A DNA stretch of 6,283 bases from Anaerolineae bacterium (GTDB taxonomy: Bacteria; Chloroflexota; Anaerolineae; JAADDB01). Below, piece after piece: positions 1 through 6,052 of the stretch (the first letter of the stretch is position 1; each line of letters starts with the position of its first letter). A model generated the notes under the pieces. It saw only the letters and a program-made list of their open reading frames with translations, did not search any database and was not told the origin of the DNA. Made by a program: the position numbers and the translations under genes. The stretch spans positions 1-6,283 of the forward strand of contig WGAA01000213.1 in NCBI GenBank assembly GCA_015489285.1, given 5' to 3'.

Positions 1-15
1 AGACTTCGGAAGTCT
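1..15. other. Small perfect hairpin at window edge
   Basis: AGACTT (1-6) and AAGTCT (10-15) form a 6-bp perfect inverted repeat around a CGG loop. A second 6-bp pair, AGGTTC (36-41) with GAACCT (52-57), follows. No T-run follows either, so neither is called a terminator, and they may simply lie in the end of a coding region. Confidence 0.25.
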
Positions 16-61
16 TGATGGGCCCCGGTCCGCCAAGGTTCGCACGGCGCTGAACCTGTAA
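2..61 (+). CDS. Possible 3' end of an upstream gene (partial)
   Basis: A reading frame open from the window edge encodes 19 residues ending KVRTALNL and stops at TAA (59-61). The stop directly abuts the intergenic repeat that begins at 61, just as the phosphorylase stop abuts a repeat at 5777. That parallel is the main reason to think a gene ends here. The frame is too short for a family assignment. The frame starting at base 3 is also open, to 53, and codon use does not separate them clearly, so the call is weak. Confidence 0.3.
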   Translation, partial: DFGSLDGPRSAKVRTALNL

Positions 62-64
62 CGT

Positions 65-85
65 CATTCGTCACACGTCATGCGT
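65..85 (-). repeat. Heptamer array D, left (3 units)
   Basis: Three consecutive 7-mers, CATTCGT, CACACGT and CATGCGT, lie head to tail. On the minus strand they read ACGNNTG. They lie within the 40-bp block that is perfectly conserved in the right copy. Confidence 0.75.
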
Positions 86-130
86 CAGGCGCCGGTGAGA
101 ACGTCGGCGCGGCTAGCGCATCTTGGGTTG

Positions 131-158
131 ATGACGTGATACGTGATGCGTGATGCGT
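131..158 (-). repeat. Heptamer array C, left (3 clear units plus one diverged)
   Basis: GATACGT, GATGCGT and GATGCGT (138-158) follow a diverged unit ATGACGT (131-137). The matching array in the right copy has seven units (5931-5979). The difference of four units accounts for 28 of the net 27-bp length difference between the copies, with a one-base indel elsewhere giving the remainder. Confidence 0.85.
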
Positions 159-213
159 AACTTGGAGACAAGCTTGGCTTTGTGGCGATAACCTCGTGTC
201 CGCGCCGGCCCTT

Positions 214-241
214 TAATCGTTAATTGTCAATCGTTAATCGT
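214..241 (-). repeat. Heptamer array A, left (4 units)
   Basis: TAATCGT, TAATTGT, CAATCGT and TAATCGT are four exact 7-bp steps. The minus strand reads ACGATTR. The mirror array at 5849-5876 has the same number of units and differs at one base. Confidence 0.9.
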
Positions 242-258
242 TGTCTTCACATCATTCG

Positions 259-284
259 GTTACTCGTTACTCGTCACTCGTTAG
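259..284 (-). repeat. Heptamer array B, left copy 1
   Basis: TACTCGT, TACTCGT and CACTCGT (261-281) are three head-to-tail 7-mers followed by TAG. Bases 259-274 are the exact reverse complement of 5779-5794, next to the phosphorylase stop codon. Bases 265-284 recur exactly at 372-391. Confidence 0.85.
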
Positions 285-371
285 CTATAGGCCGCAGGCC
301 TTCGCCATGATGAGCCGGGCGGTTTAGCGCCCAGCGTTACGCCGAGAAAATCTTAAGTTTCCGAACGCTCT
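285..371. other. Unique spacer between the two B arrays
   Basis: This stretch is not part of the inverted repeat. It contains two small hairpins: AGGCC/GGCCT around GCA (289-301), and GGGCG/CGCCC around GTTTAG (317-332). No convincing -35/-10 pair, ribosome binding site or small gene was seen. A promoter for the downstream operon would be expected somewhere between here and 418, but I cannot place it. Confidence 0.35.
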
Positions 372-391
372 CGTTACTCGTCACTCGTTAG
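372..391 (-). repeat. Heptamer array B, left copy 2
   Basis: This is an exact 20-bp direct repeat of 265-284, 107 bp further on, made of TACTCGT, CACTCGT and flanks. It lies 27 bp before the ribosome binding site of the first gene, so it would be inside or just upstream of that gene's leader. Confidence 0.85.
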
Positions 392-418
392 TCAAGTCTG
401 TAGAGGCATCGACTCTAC

Positions 419-425
419 AAGGAGG
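419..425 (+). promoter_or_regulatory. Ribosome binding site that fixes the TTG start
   Basis: AAGGAGG lies 5 nt before TTG at 431. No ATG or GTG in this frame has comparable spacing, and the N-terminal residues lead directly into the first membrane segment, so TTG is the likely start. Confidence 0.85.
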
Positions 426-430
426 ATTCT

Positions 431-1885
431 TTGGACGGAGACAGTACCATCTTGGGGTGGGGATATTTCCTGCCCCGGTTGTTGGCTGTCATAGGGCTTG
501 TGTTGACAAACGGTTTCTTCGTTTCCGTCGAGTTTGCTCTGGTTGCATCTCGGCGGCCTCGCCTGGAGAAAATGGCTCGCGAGGGCCATCGGACTGCTCG
601 CCTCGTCCTGCACATGATGGACCAGGTCGACCTGTACATTGCGGCCTCGCAGCTGGGTATCACCATCGCCAGTCTGGCCCTCGGTTGGGTGGGCGATATC
701 ACCCTGGCCGCGCTCATCGAGCCCCCCCTGCAAGCGTGGGTCGGCTCCCTGTTCGGCACGGTCACGGCCCACCTGGTAGGCACCGTTACCTCCTTCAGCG
801 CCATCACGTTCATGCACATCGTCCTCGGCGAACAGGTGCCCAAGGTCTTCACCATCCGCAACCCGGAGGATGTGGCCCTCCTGGCCGCCCGGCCCATGCA
901 GCTCTTCACCACCCTCTTCCACCCCTTCATCTGGCTGCTGGACCGCTCCACCTCGGGCGTCCTCTACCTCCTGGGCGTCCGTGAACTCCCCGGTCACCGC
1001 CACACGTACAGCCTGGAGGAGCTGAAACTCCTCCTCCGCCAGAGCAAGGAGGAGGGCGTCATCCAGGGGGATGGCCTGGAGATGGCCTCGCGCGCCCTGG
1101 AATTCAGCCAGCGCATGGTGCGAGAAGTCATGATCCCCCGGACGGAGATCGTCGGCATCGACGAGGAGGCCACCGTTCAGGACCTGCTGAACCTCTTCAA
1201 GGAACACCGCCACGCGCGGTTCCCCGTCTACCGCAAGGACCTGGACCACATCGTGGGCATCATCTCCATCAAGGACCTTCTCACCCTGCTGGCCGACCGT
1301 CCGGACATCCGAAACAAGACCCTGAAGGAGCTCCGGTCCACGGGGATCATCAAACCCCTCTTCGCGGTCCCGGAGACGCGCGGCCTGGGGGATCTCTTCA
1401 AGGAAATGCGGGACAAGCACATCCAGATGGCCGTCGTCATCGACGAATACGGGGGCACCGCGGGCCTCGTCACCCTGGACGAAATCGCGGAGGAGATCCT
1501 GGGCCGCATCACCGACGAATGGGTCCACGAAGAGCCGGACATCCGGAAGGTGGACGAGCACACGTTCGACGTGAACGCGCAGCTCCGCGTCGACGAGGTC
1601 AACAACGAGCTGAACGTCTCCATCCCCGAGAGCGACCTCTACGAGACGGTGGCCGGTTTCATCCTCTACCTGTTGGGACATGTTCCCCAGGTGGGGGAAG
1701 AGACGACCTGGGATGGGTTGCGGTTCCGGGTGACGCAGATGAAGGGGCCGAAGATCCAGCGGGTTCACATCATCCTGCTCAACGGCCGCGAGGAACACCC
1801 GGACACGCCCCCGGCGGACGCGTCCTCCTTCCTCGCCGATTCCCCGACCCCGTCTCCCGCCGAAAACCGCCCAACACCATCCTAA
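431..1885 (+). CDS. CNNM/CorC-type (hemolysin-family) membrane protein with CBS pair
   Basis: This is a 484-residue integral membrane protein of the DUF21/CBS/CorC_HlyC architecture. Family members are linked to magnesium or other divalent cation efflux and homeostasis. Older annotations call them hemolysin C-like without good support for haemolysis. The DUF21 transmembrane part spans about residues 10-185, with hydrophobic segments near 12-40, 70-92, 104-133 and 148-182 and the typical ASQLGITIASLALGW and LGEQVPK motifs. A CBS pair follows, at about 233-288 (MIPRTEI, ARFPVY) and 305-362 (VVIDEYGGTAGLVTLDEI). The CorC_HlyC C-terminal domain is at about 365-450 (ETVAGFILYLLG). The Pro/Ser-rich tail after 455 looks disordered. 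Length is normal for the family. It is the first gene of a tight operon, 22 nt before asnS. The family call is firm. The transported ion is unknown. Confidence 0.93.
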   Translation: MDGDSTILGWGYFLPRLLAVIGLVLTNGFFVSVEFALVASRRPRLEKMAREGHRTARLVLHMMDQVDLYIAASQLGITIASLALGWVGDITLAALIEPPLQAWVGSLFGTVTAHLVGTVTSFSAITFMHIVLGEQVPKVFTIRNPEDVALLAARPMQLFTTLFHPFIWLLDRSTSGVLYLLGVRELPGHRHTYSLEELKLLLRQSKEEGVIQGDGLEMASRALEFSQRMVREVMIPRTEIVGIDEEATVQDLLNLFKEHRHARFPVYRKDLDHIVGIISIKDLLTLLADRPDIRNKTLKELRSTGIIKPLFAVPETRGLGDLFKEMRDKHIQMAVVIDEYGGTAGLVTLDEIAEEILGRITDEWVHEEPDIRKVDEHTFDVNAQLRVDEVNNELNVSIPESDLYETVAGFILYLLGHVPQVGEETTWDGLRFRVTQMKGPKIQRVHIILLNGREEHPDTPPADASSFLADSPTPSPAENRPTPS

Positions 1886-1895
1886 AACCTGCACG

Positions 1896-1903
1896 AAGGA
1901 GGG
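1896..1903 (+). promoter_or_regulatory. Ribosome binding site that fixes the asnS TTG start
   Basis: AAGGAGGG sits in the 22-nt gap after the previous stop. The AGGAGG core (1897-1902) is 5 nt before TTG at 1908, the same spacing as for the gene upstream. This supports a second TTG start rather than a later internal codon. Confidence 0.85.
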
Positions 1904-1907
1904 AACC

Positions 1908-3251
1908 TTGGCTCGCATCATCCGAGTAGAAAACATCGCCGACCACGTGGGGGAAGAAGTCGTCGTCCGCGGCTGGGTGTATTTGCGCACGGATAAGGGA
2001 CGCCTCCAGTTCATCCGGCTGCGCGACGGGACGGGGTTCGTCCAGGTCGTCGTCTTCAAGAAGAACGTCCCCCCGGAGGCCTTTCAGGCCGCGCGCAAAG
2101 TCACCCAGGAATCCTCGGTCATCGTCACCGGTATCGTGCGCCAGGACGACCGGGCCCCCGGCATTCCCGGCGGCTACGAGATCGACGCCCGGGACTTTCA
2201 GGTGGTGCAACAGGCCGAGGAGTACCCCATCCAGCCCAAGGAGCACGGCATCGACTTCCTCCTGGACCACCGCCACCTGTGGTTGCGCACGCCGCGCCAG
2301 TGGGCCATCATGCGGGTCCGTGCCGAGGTGGAACGGGCCATCAGCGATTGGCTGGACTCCCACGGTTTCCTGCGCGTGGACACGCCCATCCTGACCCCTT
2401 CGGCCGCGGAGGGCACGACGACCCTTTTCGAGACGGACTATCACGGCCGCCCCGCGTACCTGGCCCAGACGGGGCAGCTCTACAACGAGGCGAACATCTT
2501 CGCCTTCGAGCGGGTCTACTGCTTTGGGCCCACCTTCCGCGCGGAGAAGTCCAAGACCCGACGCCACTTGCAAGAGTTCTGGATGGTGGAACCGGAGATC
2601 GCCTGGTGCGATTTGAACGAGCTCATGGAGATCGAGGAGCAGTTCATCAGCTACATCGTCCAGCGCGTCCTGGAACGCCGCGCGGTGGAGCTGCGCGTCC
2701 TGGAACGGGATACCTCCGCGCTGGAACGGGTGATTCCCCCCTTCCCCCGCATCACTTACGATGAAGCGGTGGAGATGGTCAACCGGGCCGCGGCCCAGGG
2801 CGTGCGCGTCCCGCCCAACGACGAACCCGTCCCCCCGATGGAGTGGGGCGATGATTTCGGCGCCCCCCAGGAGACGTACATCGCCTCCCAGTTCGACCGC
2901 CCCGTCTTCGTCCACCACTTCCCCACGGAGGCCAAAGCCTTTTACATGGAACCGGAGCCGGATCGGCCGGAGGTGTGCCGTTCCGTGGACTTGCTGGCCC
3001 CCGAGGGGTACGGGGAAATCATCGGAGGGAGCGAACGCATCAGCGACCCGGAGAAGCTGATCGCCGCGCTGAAGAGGCACGGCCTCCCCCTGGAACCGTA
3101 TCAGTGGTACATCGACCTGCGCCGATATGGCTCGGTCCCCCATTCGGGATTCGGGCTGGGGGTGGAACGCACGGTGGCCTGGCTCTGCGGCCTCCACCAC
3201 GTGCGGGAAACCATCGCCTTCCCCCGAATGCTGGGACGCATGTATCCGTGA
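1908..3251 (+). CDS. asnS: Asparaginyl-tRNA synthetase
   Basis: This is a class IIb aminoacyl-tRNA synthetase of 447 residues, a usual length for AsnRS, that attaches asparagine to tRNA-Asn in the cytoplasm using ATP. The N-terminal OB-fold anticodon-binding domain covers about residues 16-103 (RGWVYLRTDKG). The catalytic domain shows motif 1 (GFLRVDTPILTPSAAEGT, 153-170), motif 2 (FRAEKSKTRRHLQEFWM, 210-226) and motif 3 (GFGLGVER, 414-421). The segment TGQLYNEA (188-195) is the AsnRS form. Aspartyl enzymes have a QSPQ-type sequence there, which argues against AspRS. KAFYM (343-347) and the C-terminal FPR motif (438-440) also fit AsnRS. Presence of this enzyme indicates direct charging of tRNA-Asn, though it does not rule out an amidotransferase route as well. 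The start is TTG with a strong ribosome binding site. The stop is 3 nt before the next ATG. No T-box leader is present. Confidence 0.95.
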   Translation: MARIIRVENIADHVGEEVVVRGWVYLRTDKGRLQFIRLRDGTGFVQVVVFKKNVPPEAFQAARKVTQESSVIVTGIVRQDDRAPGIPGGYEIDARDFQVVQQAEEYPIQPKEHGIDFLLDHRHLWLRTPRQWAIMRVRAEVERAISDWLDSHGFLRVDTPILTPSAAEGTTTLFETDYHGRPAYLAQTGQLYNEANIFAFERVYCFGPTFRAEKSKTRRHLQEFWMVEPEIAWCDLNELMEIEEQFISYIVQRVLERRAVELRVLERDTSALERVIPPFPRITYDEAVEMVNRAAAQGVRVPPNDEPVPPMEWGDDFGAPQETYIASQFDRPVFVHHFPTEAKAFYMEPEPDRPEVCRSVDLLAPEGYGEIIGGSERISDPEKLIAALKRHGLPLEPYQWYIDLRRYGSVPHSGFGLGVERTVAWLCGLHHVRETIAFPRMLGRMYP

Positions 3252-3254
3252 CCG

Positions 3255-4301
3255 ATGTGGGCCTACGTTGCCGTGGTGACCGTTCCCTTCCTTGTCTCCT
3301 GGACGCTGACGCCGTGGGTCGGCCGGTGGGCCCTTCGCCGGAATCTGGTGGACCGGCCCGGGGGGCGGCGGCATCACCCCCATCCCACCCCGCGGGCCGG
3401 GGGCATCGCCCTTGTCGTCGCCTTCCTCGTGGGCATCGGCCTGCCCCTCCTCTTCCCCTCCCACTTCCCCCCCATCGCGGACCCCAATCAACCCATCTGG
3501 CTACGGGGCCTCATCCTGGGGACGCTTATTGCCGCGCTGGGGGGCCTGTGGGACGATAAGGTGGACCTCCCCCCGACGGGGCAATTCCTCATCCAGCTCC
3601 TCTGTGCCCTGGCCGCCATCTGGTCCACCCTGTTCATCGAACGGATCAACAACCCGCTGACGAACACGCAGGTCATCTTCCCCCGTCCCCTCGTGTGGGC
3701 TCTGACCATCTTCTGGGTCATGGGCATGATGAACACGGTGAACTGGCTGGACGGGGTGGACGGTTTGGCCGCGTCTGTGGCCGCGGTCTTCTCCCTCGTC
3801 CTTGTCGTGCACCTCATTGCCCGCCGGTTGAACAGTGTGGCCCTCTGGCCCCTGGCCCTTTTGGGTGCCATTTTGGGCTTTCTGCCGTACAACTGGCCGC
3901 CGGCCCGTCTCTTCCTGGGCTCCACCGGCGCCTACAGTCTGGGATTCATCATGGCCGCGCTGGGCATCGCCGCGGGGGCGAAGATCGCCACCGTCCTCCT
4001 CGTCCTTGCCCTGCCCATCGTGGATGTCGCCTGGCAAATCGTGCGCCGCTGGCAGGCGGGAAAATCCCCCTTCACCGGGGACCGGGGCCACCTGCACCTG
4101 CGCCTGTACGACGTGGGCTGGTCCCCGCGGCGCATCATCCTCTTCTACCTGACGTGGGAGAGCGTGATGGGCGCGCTTGCCCTCTTCACCTCCTCCCGCC
4201 GCCTGAAGCTGGTCCTTCTCCCCCTTGTCCTCCTGGCCGCGCTCCTGACCGTTCTCTGGGCCACCCGCCAGACTGGCGATCAAGGGGAGGATTGTGGATA
4301 A
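3255..4301 (+). CDS. Polyprenyl-phosphate glycosyl-1-phosphate transferase (WecA/TagO/MraY superfamily)
   Basis: This 348-residue polytopic membrane enzyme has about ten hydrophobic segments. Family members move a sugar-1-phosphate (often GlcNAc-1-phosphate) from a UDP-sugar to undecaprenyl phosphate on the cytoplasmic face, starting envelope polysaccharide or O-glycan synthesis. Motifs in order are HPHPTPRAGG (41-50), the Asp pair in GLWDDKVDLPP (97-107), NTVNWLDGVDGLA (160-172), and the cytoplasmic loop GDRGHLHLRLYDVGWSPRR (275-293), which fits WecA/TagO rather than MraY. Two deviations are visible. The usual GD(S/T)GS motif is GSTGAYSLGF (222-231), with Ser223 in place of Asp, and the usual HxHHR is HLHLR (279-283). 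The start ATG follows the asnS stop by 3 nt and has no strong ribosome binding site, so translation is probably coupled to asnS. The sugar substrate cannot be told from sequence. Confidence 0.88.
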   Translation: MWAYVAVVTVPFLVSWTLTPWVGRWALRRNLVDRPGGRRHHPHPTPRAGGIALVVAFLVGIGLPLLFPSHFPPIADPNQPIWLRGLILGTLIAALGGLWDDKVDLPPTGQFLIQLLCALAAIWSTLFIERINNPLTNTQVIFPRPLVWALTIFWVMGMMNTVNWLDGVDGLAASVAAVFSLVLVVHLIARRLNSVALWPLALLGAILGFLPYNWPPARLFLGSTGAYSLGFIMAALGIAAGAKIATVLLVLALPIVDVAWQIVRRWQAGKSPFTGDRGHLHLRLYDVGWSPRRIILFYLTWESVMGALALFTSSRRLKLVLLPLVLLAALLTVLWATRQTGDQGEDCG

Positions 4302-4468
4302 TAGAGGGGATTGGGAAGTGGAGGTGAAAGGAACGAGTGAAAAGTCAGGGGATGGAACGGAGGCGGGGTCGAACTCGCCCCTGGGGCGCCCGTAATTACC
4401 GCGTCGTCCGATTTCGCATCACCCAATCCCCCACATGATACCCAACATCCACCCAGGAGGCACGTTAG
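4302..4468 (+). other. Intergenic spacer before the phosphorylase gene
   Basis: This 167-bp gap contains no heptamer arrays, unlike the two outer intergenic regions. CGCCC (4376-4380) and GGGCG (4384-4388) can form a 5-bp hairpin with a 3-nt loop, with no T-run after it. GGGGATTGGG (4306-4315) is the exact reverse complement of 4422-4431, so the two ends of the gap could pair in RNA. No clear promoter consensus was found. The gap may separate transcription of the phosphorylase from the three genes before it, but the sequence does not prove that. Confidence 0.4.
4455..4460 (+). promoter_or_regulatory. Ribosome binding site of the phosphorylase gene
   Basis: AGGAGG lies 8 nt before ATG at 4469. 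The next in-frame ATG at 4481 would be 20 nt away, too far, so the first ATG is preferred although the family's conserved sequence begins near residue 6. Confidence 0.85.
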
Positions 4469-5779
4469 ATGAGTTTTCGTATGGTCGATTTCATCGTCAA
4501 AAAACGGGATGGGGGCACCCATTCCCGGGAGGAACTGGAGGCCTTTATCCGGGGATATGTGGCCGACGAGATCCCCGATTATCAGGCCAGCGCCTGGTGC
4601 ATGGCCGTCTACTTTCAGGGCATGACCCCCGAGGAGACGGCCCATCTCACGCTGGCCATGGCTTATTCGGGGGAGACGCTGGACCTGCACGACGTGGCCC
4701 CCATCGTCGTGGACAAGCATTCCAGCGGCGGCGTAGGGGATAAGACGAGCCTGGCCGTAGGCCCCATCGTCGCGGCCACAGGCCTGCCCGTGGGGAAGAT
4801 GAGCGGCCGTGGACTGGCCCACACGGGCGGTACATTGGACAAGTTGGAGTCCTTCCGTGGCTTCCGCGCGGAGCTCAGTTTCGAGGAGTTCAAACGGCAG
4901 CTGAAGGAGGTCGGCCTGGTCATCGCGGGGGCGACCCACGACCTGGCTCCCGCGGACAAGAAGCTTTACGCGCTGCGCGATGTCACGGGCACCGTGCCCA
5001 GCGTTCCCCTCATCGCCTCCAGCATTATGAGCAAGAAGATCGCCACCGGTTCCGATGCCATCGTCCTGGACGTAAAGGTGGGGAAGGGCGCGTTCATGCG
5101 CACGCTGGAGGACGCGCGCGTCCTCGCCCGCCTCATGGTGGACATCGGCACCCACTTGAACCGCCGCATGGCCGCGGTCCTCAGCGACATGAATCAGCCC
5201 CTGGGGCGGGCTGTGGGGAACGCGCTGGAGGTGAAGGAGGCCATCGCCACCCTCCACGGCCGCGGTCCCGCGGACTTCACCGAGCTGGTCCACACCGTCG
5301 CGGGGGAGATGATCCGGCTGGGGGGTAAAGCGGCGACCCGGGAGGAGGCCCGCGCGCTGGTGGACAAGGTCATTGCGGACGGTTCGGCTTTCCGCAAGTT
5401 CCGCGAGTTCATCGTCGCCCAGGGCGGAGACCCGGCCCAGGTGGACAACCCGGACCTTCTCCCCAAGGCCCGAATCGTCGTCCCCCTGGAAAGCGCCGCC
5501 GCCGGTTACGTGGCCGACATCGACGCGCTCCAGGTAGGGCTGGCCACCATGATCCTCGGTGGGGGCCGGGAGAAGAAGGGGGAGCCCATCGACCACGCGG
5601 TCGGGGTCGTGCTCCACAAGAAGGTGGGGGACCGGGTGGACGCGGGGGAGCCCCTCTGCGAGGTGCACGCCAACGATGAGGCGCGGCTGGCCGAGGCCCT
5701 GGAACGCCTGCGCCGGGCCATCGTCGTCACCCCGGAGCCGGTGGAAGGATACCCGATTGTTTACGAGATCATCACCTAA
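4469..5779 (+). CDS. pdp: Pyrimidine-nucleoside phosphorylase (thymidine phosphorylase family)
   Basis: This 436-residue cytoplasmic enzyme cleaves uridine, thymidine or deoxyuridine with phosphate to the free base and (deoxy)ribose-1-phosphate in nucleoside salvage. The phosphate-binding loop KHSSGGVGDKTSL is at 83-95. The family signature SGRGLAHTGGTLDKLES is at 112-128. Pyrimidine-contacting residues appear as Arg170 in LYALRDVTG and Ser185 and Lys189 in SSIMSKK. The order of domains is the usual helical N-terminal lobe, a central alpha/beta domain, and a C-terminal PYNP domain from about 346 on (GYVADIDALQVG, then VGDRVDAGEPL). The length matches bacterial PyNP and is shorter than AMP phosphorylases of about 500 residues. 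Broad pyrimidine specificity is more likely than strict thymidine specificity, but sequence alone does not settle it. The TAA stop is the first three bases of a heptamer repeat. Confidence 0.93.
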   Translation: MSFRMVDFIVKKRDGGTHSREELEAFIRGYVADEIPDYQASAWCMAVYFQGMTPEETAHLTLAMAYSGETLDLHDVAPIVVDKHSSGGVGDKTSLAVGPIVAATGLPVGKMSGRGLAHTGGTLDKLESFRGFRAELSFEEFKRQLKEVGLVIAGATHDLAPADKKLYALRDVTGTVPSVPLIASSIMSKKIATGSDAIVLDVKVGKGAFMRTLEDARVLARLMVDIGTHLNRRMAAVLSDMNQPLGRAVGNALEVKEAIATLHGRGPADFTELVHTVAGEMIRLGGKAATREEARALVDKVIADGSAFRKFREFIVAQGGDPAQVDNPDLLPKARIVVPLESAAAGYVADIDALQVGLATMILGGGREKKGEPIDHAVGVVLHKKVGDRVDAGEPLCEVHANDEARLAEALERLRRAIVVTPEPVEGYPIVYEIIT

Positions 5780-5794
5780 CGAGTAACGAGTAAC
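5777..5794 (+). repeat. Heptamer array B, right, overlapping the stop codon
   Basis: ACGAGTA occurs twice in tandem (5779-5792) and is followed by AC. The preceding TA together with the first A forms the TAA stop of the phosphorylase gene. Bases 5779-5794 are the exact reverse complement of 259-274. Confidence 0.85.
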
Positions 5795-5841
5795 AGACTG
5801 GCATGGAAACCGTTTTGGCGTGACGGTGAGGAGTCGGGAGG
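5795..5841. other. Unique spacer in the right intergenic region
   Basis: This is a 47-bp stretch between heptamer arrays B and A with no counterpart in the left copy, where only about 10 bp separate the inverted-repeat end (248) from array B. No hairpin with a T-run is seen, so no terminator is called for the phosphorylase transcript. Confidence 0.35.
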
Positions 5842-5848
5842 GAAGACA

Positions 5849-5876
5849 ACGATTAACGATTGACGATTAACGATTA
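5849..5876 (+). repeat. Heptamer array A, right (4 units)
   Basis: ACGATTA, ACGATTG, ACGATTA and ACGATTA are four exact 7-bp steps. This is the mirror of 214-241. Confidence 0.9.
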
Positions 5877-5930
5877 AAGGGCTGGCGCGAAGACAAGGGT
5901 GAACCTCCAAAGCCAACTTATCTTCGAGTT

Positions 5931-5979
5931 ACGCATTACGCATCACGCATTACGAATCACGAATCACGCATCACGCATT
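5931..5979 (+). repeat. Heptamer array C, right (7 units)
   Basis: Seven uninterrupted 7-mers read ACGCATT, ACGCATC, ACGCATT, ACGAATC, ACGAATC, ACGCATC and ACGCATT. The only variable positions are 4 (C or A) and 7 (T or C). The left copy has three clear units in the same place. Confidence 0.92.
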
Positions 5980-6031
5980 ACGTCGTCAACCCAAGACGCG
6001 CCTGCAGCGCCAACCTTCTCACCGGCGCCTG

Positions 6032-6052
6032 ACGCATGACGTGTGACGAATG
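6032..6052 (+). repeat. Heptamer array D, right (3 units)
   Basis: ACGCATG, ACGTGTG and ACGAATG lie in tandem, followed by ACGTCAC, which looks like a decayed unit. This is the mirror of 65-85. Confidence 0.75.

Larger units (their letters stand above)
61..248 (+). repeat. Left copy of composite heptamer-array inverted repeat
   Basis: This 188-bp segment is the reverse complement of 5842-6056. Bases 61-100 match 6017-6056 at 40 of 40 positions. The homology continues with substitutions through the linker containing TCTTGGGTTG (121-130), a GATRCGT array, a linker containing TTGGCTTT, the block CCCTTTAATCGT, and ends at TTGTCTTC (241-248). It holds three heptamer arrays: 65-85, 131-158 and 214-241. 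It has no start codon with a ribosome binding site and no recognisable protein. It lacks the second linker copy that the right repeat has beyond its outer end, because the left copy stops at the putative stop codon at 59-61. Confidence 0.9.

Noticed and set aside
1886..1907. T-box or other leader riboswitch for asnS
   Set aside because: The gap to the gene before is only 22 nt and holds just the ribosome binding site.
392..2059. Long minus-strand open frame (555 codons) over the CNNM/CorC gene
   Set aside because: It is antisense to a clear conserved family protein, its translation shows no recognisable domain, and such frames are common opposite GC-rich genes.
1908..3251. Aspartyl-tRNA synthetase
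   Set aside because: TGQLYNEA and the C-terminal FPR context match AsnRS, and the AspRS QSPQ-type segment is absent.
1779..3491. Long minus-strand open frame (570 codons) over asnS
   Set aside because: It spans two plus-strand genes with firm motifs, and the translation is low-complexity and rich in Gly, Asp, His and Arg, as expected of an antisense shadow.
4376..4388. Rho-independent terminator after the transferase gene
   Set aside because: The hairpin is short and is followed by CCCG rather than a T-run.
4280..5668. Long minus-strand open frame (462 codons) over the phosphorylase gene
   Set aside because: The plus strand has the full PyNP motif set, and the minus frame has no family signature.
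5931..5979. CRISPR array
   Set aside because: The units are 7 bp, touch each other and have no spacers. No cas gene is present.
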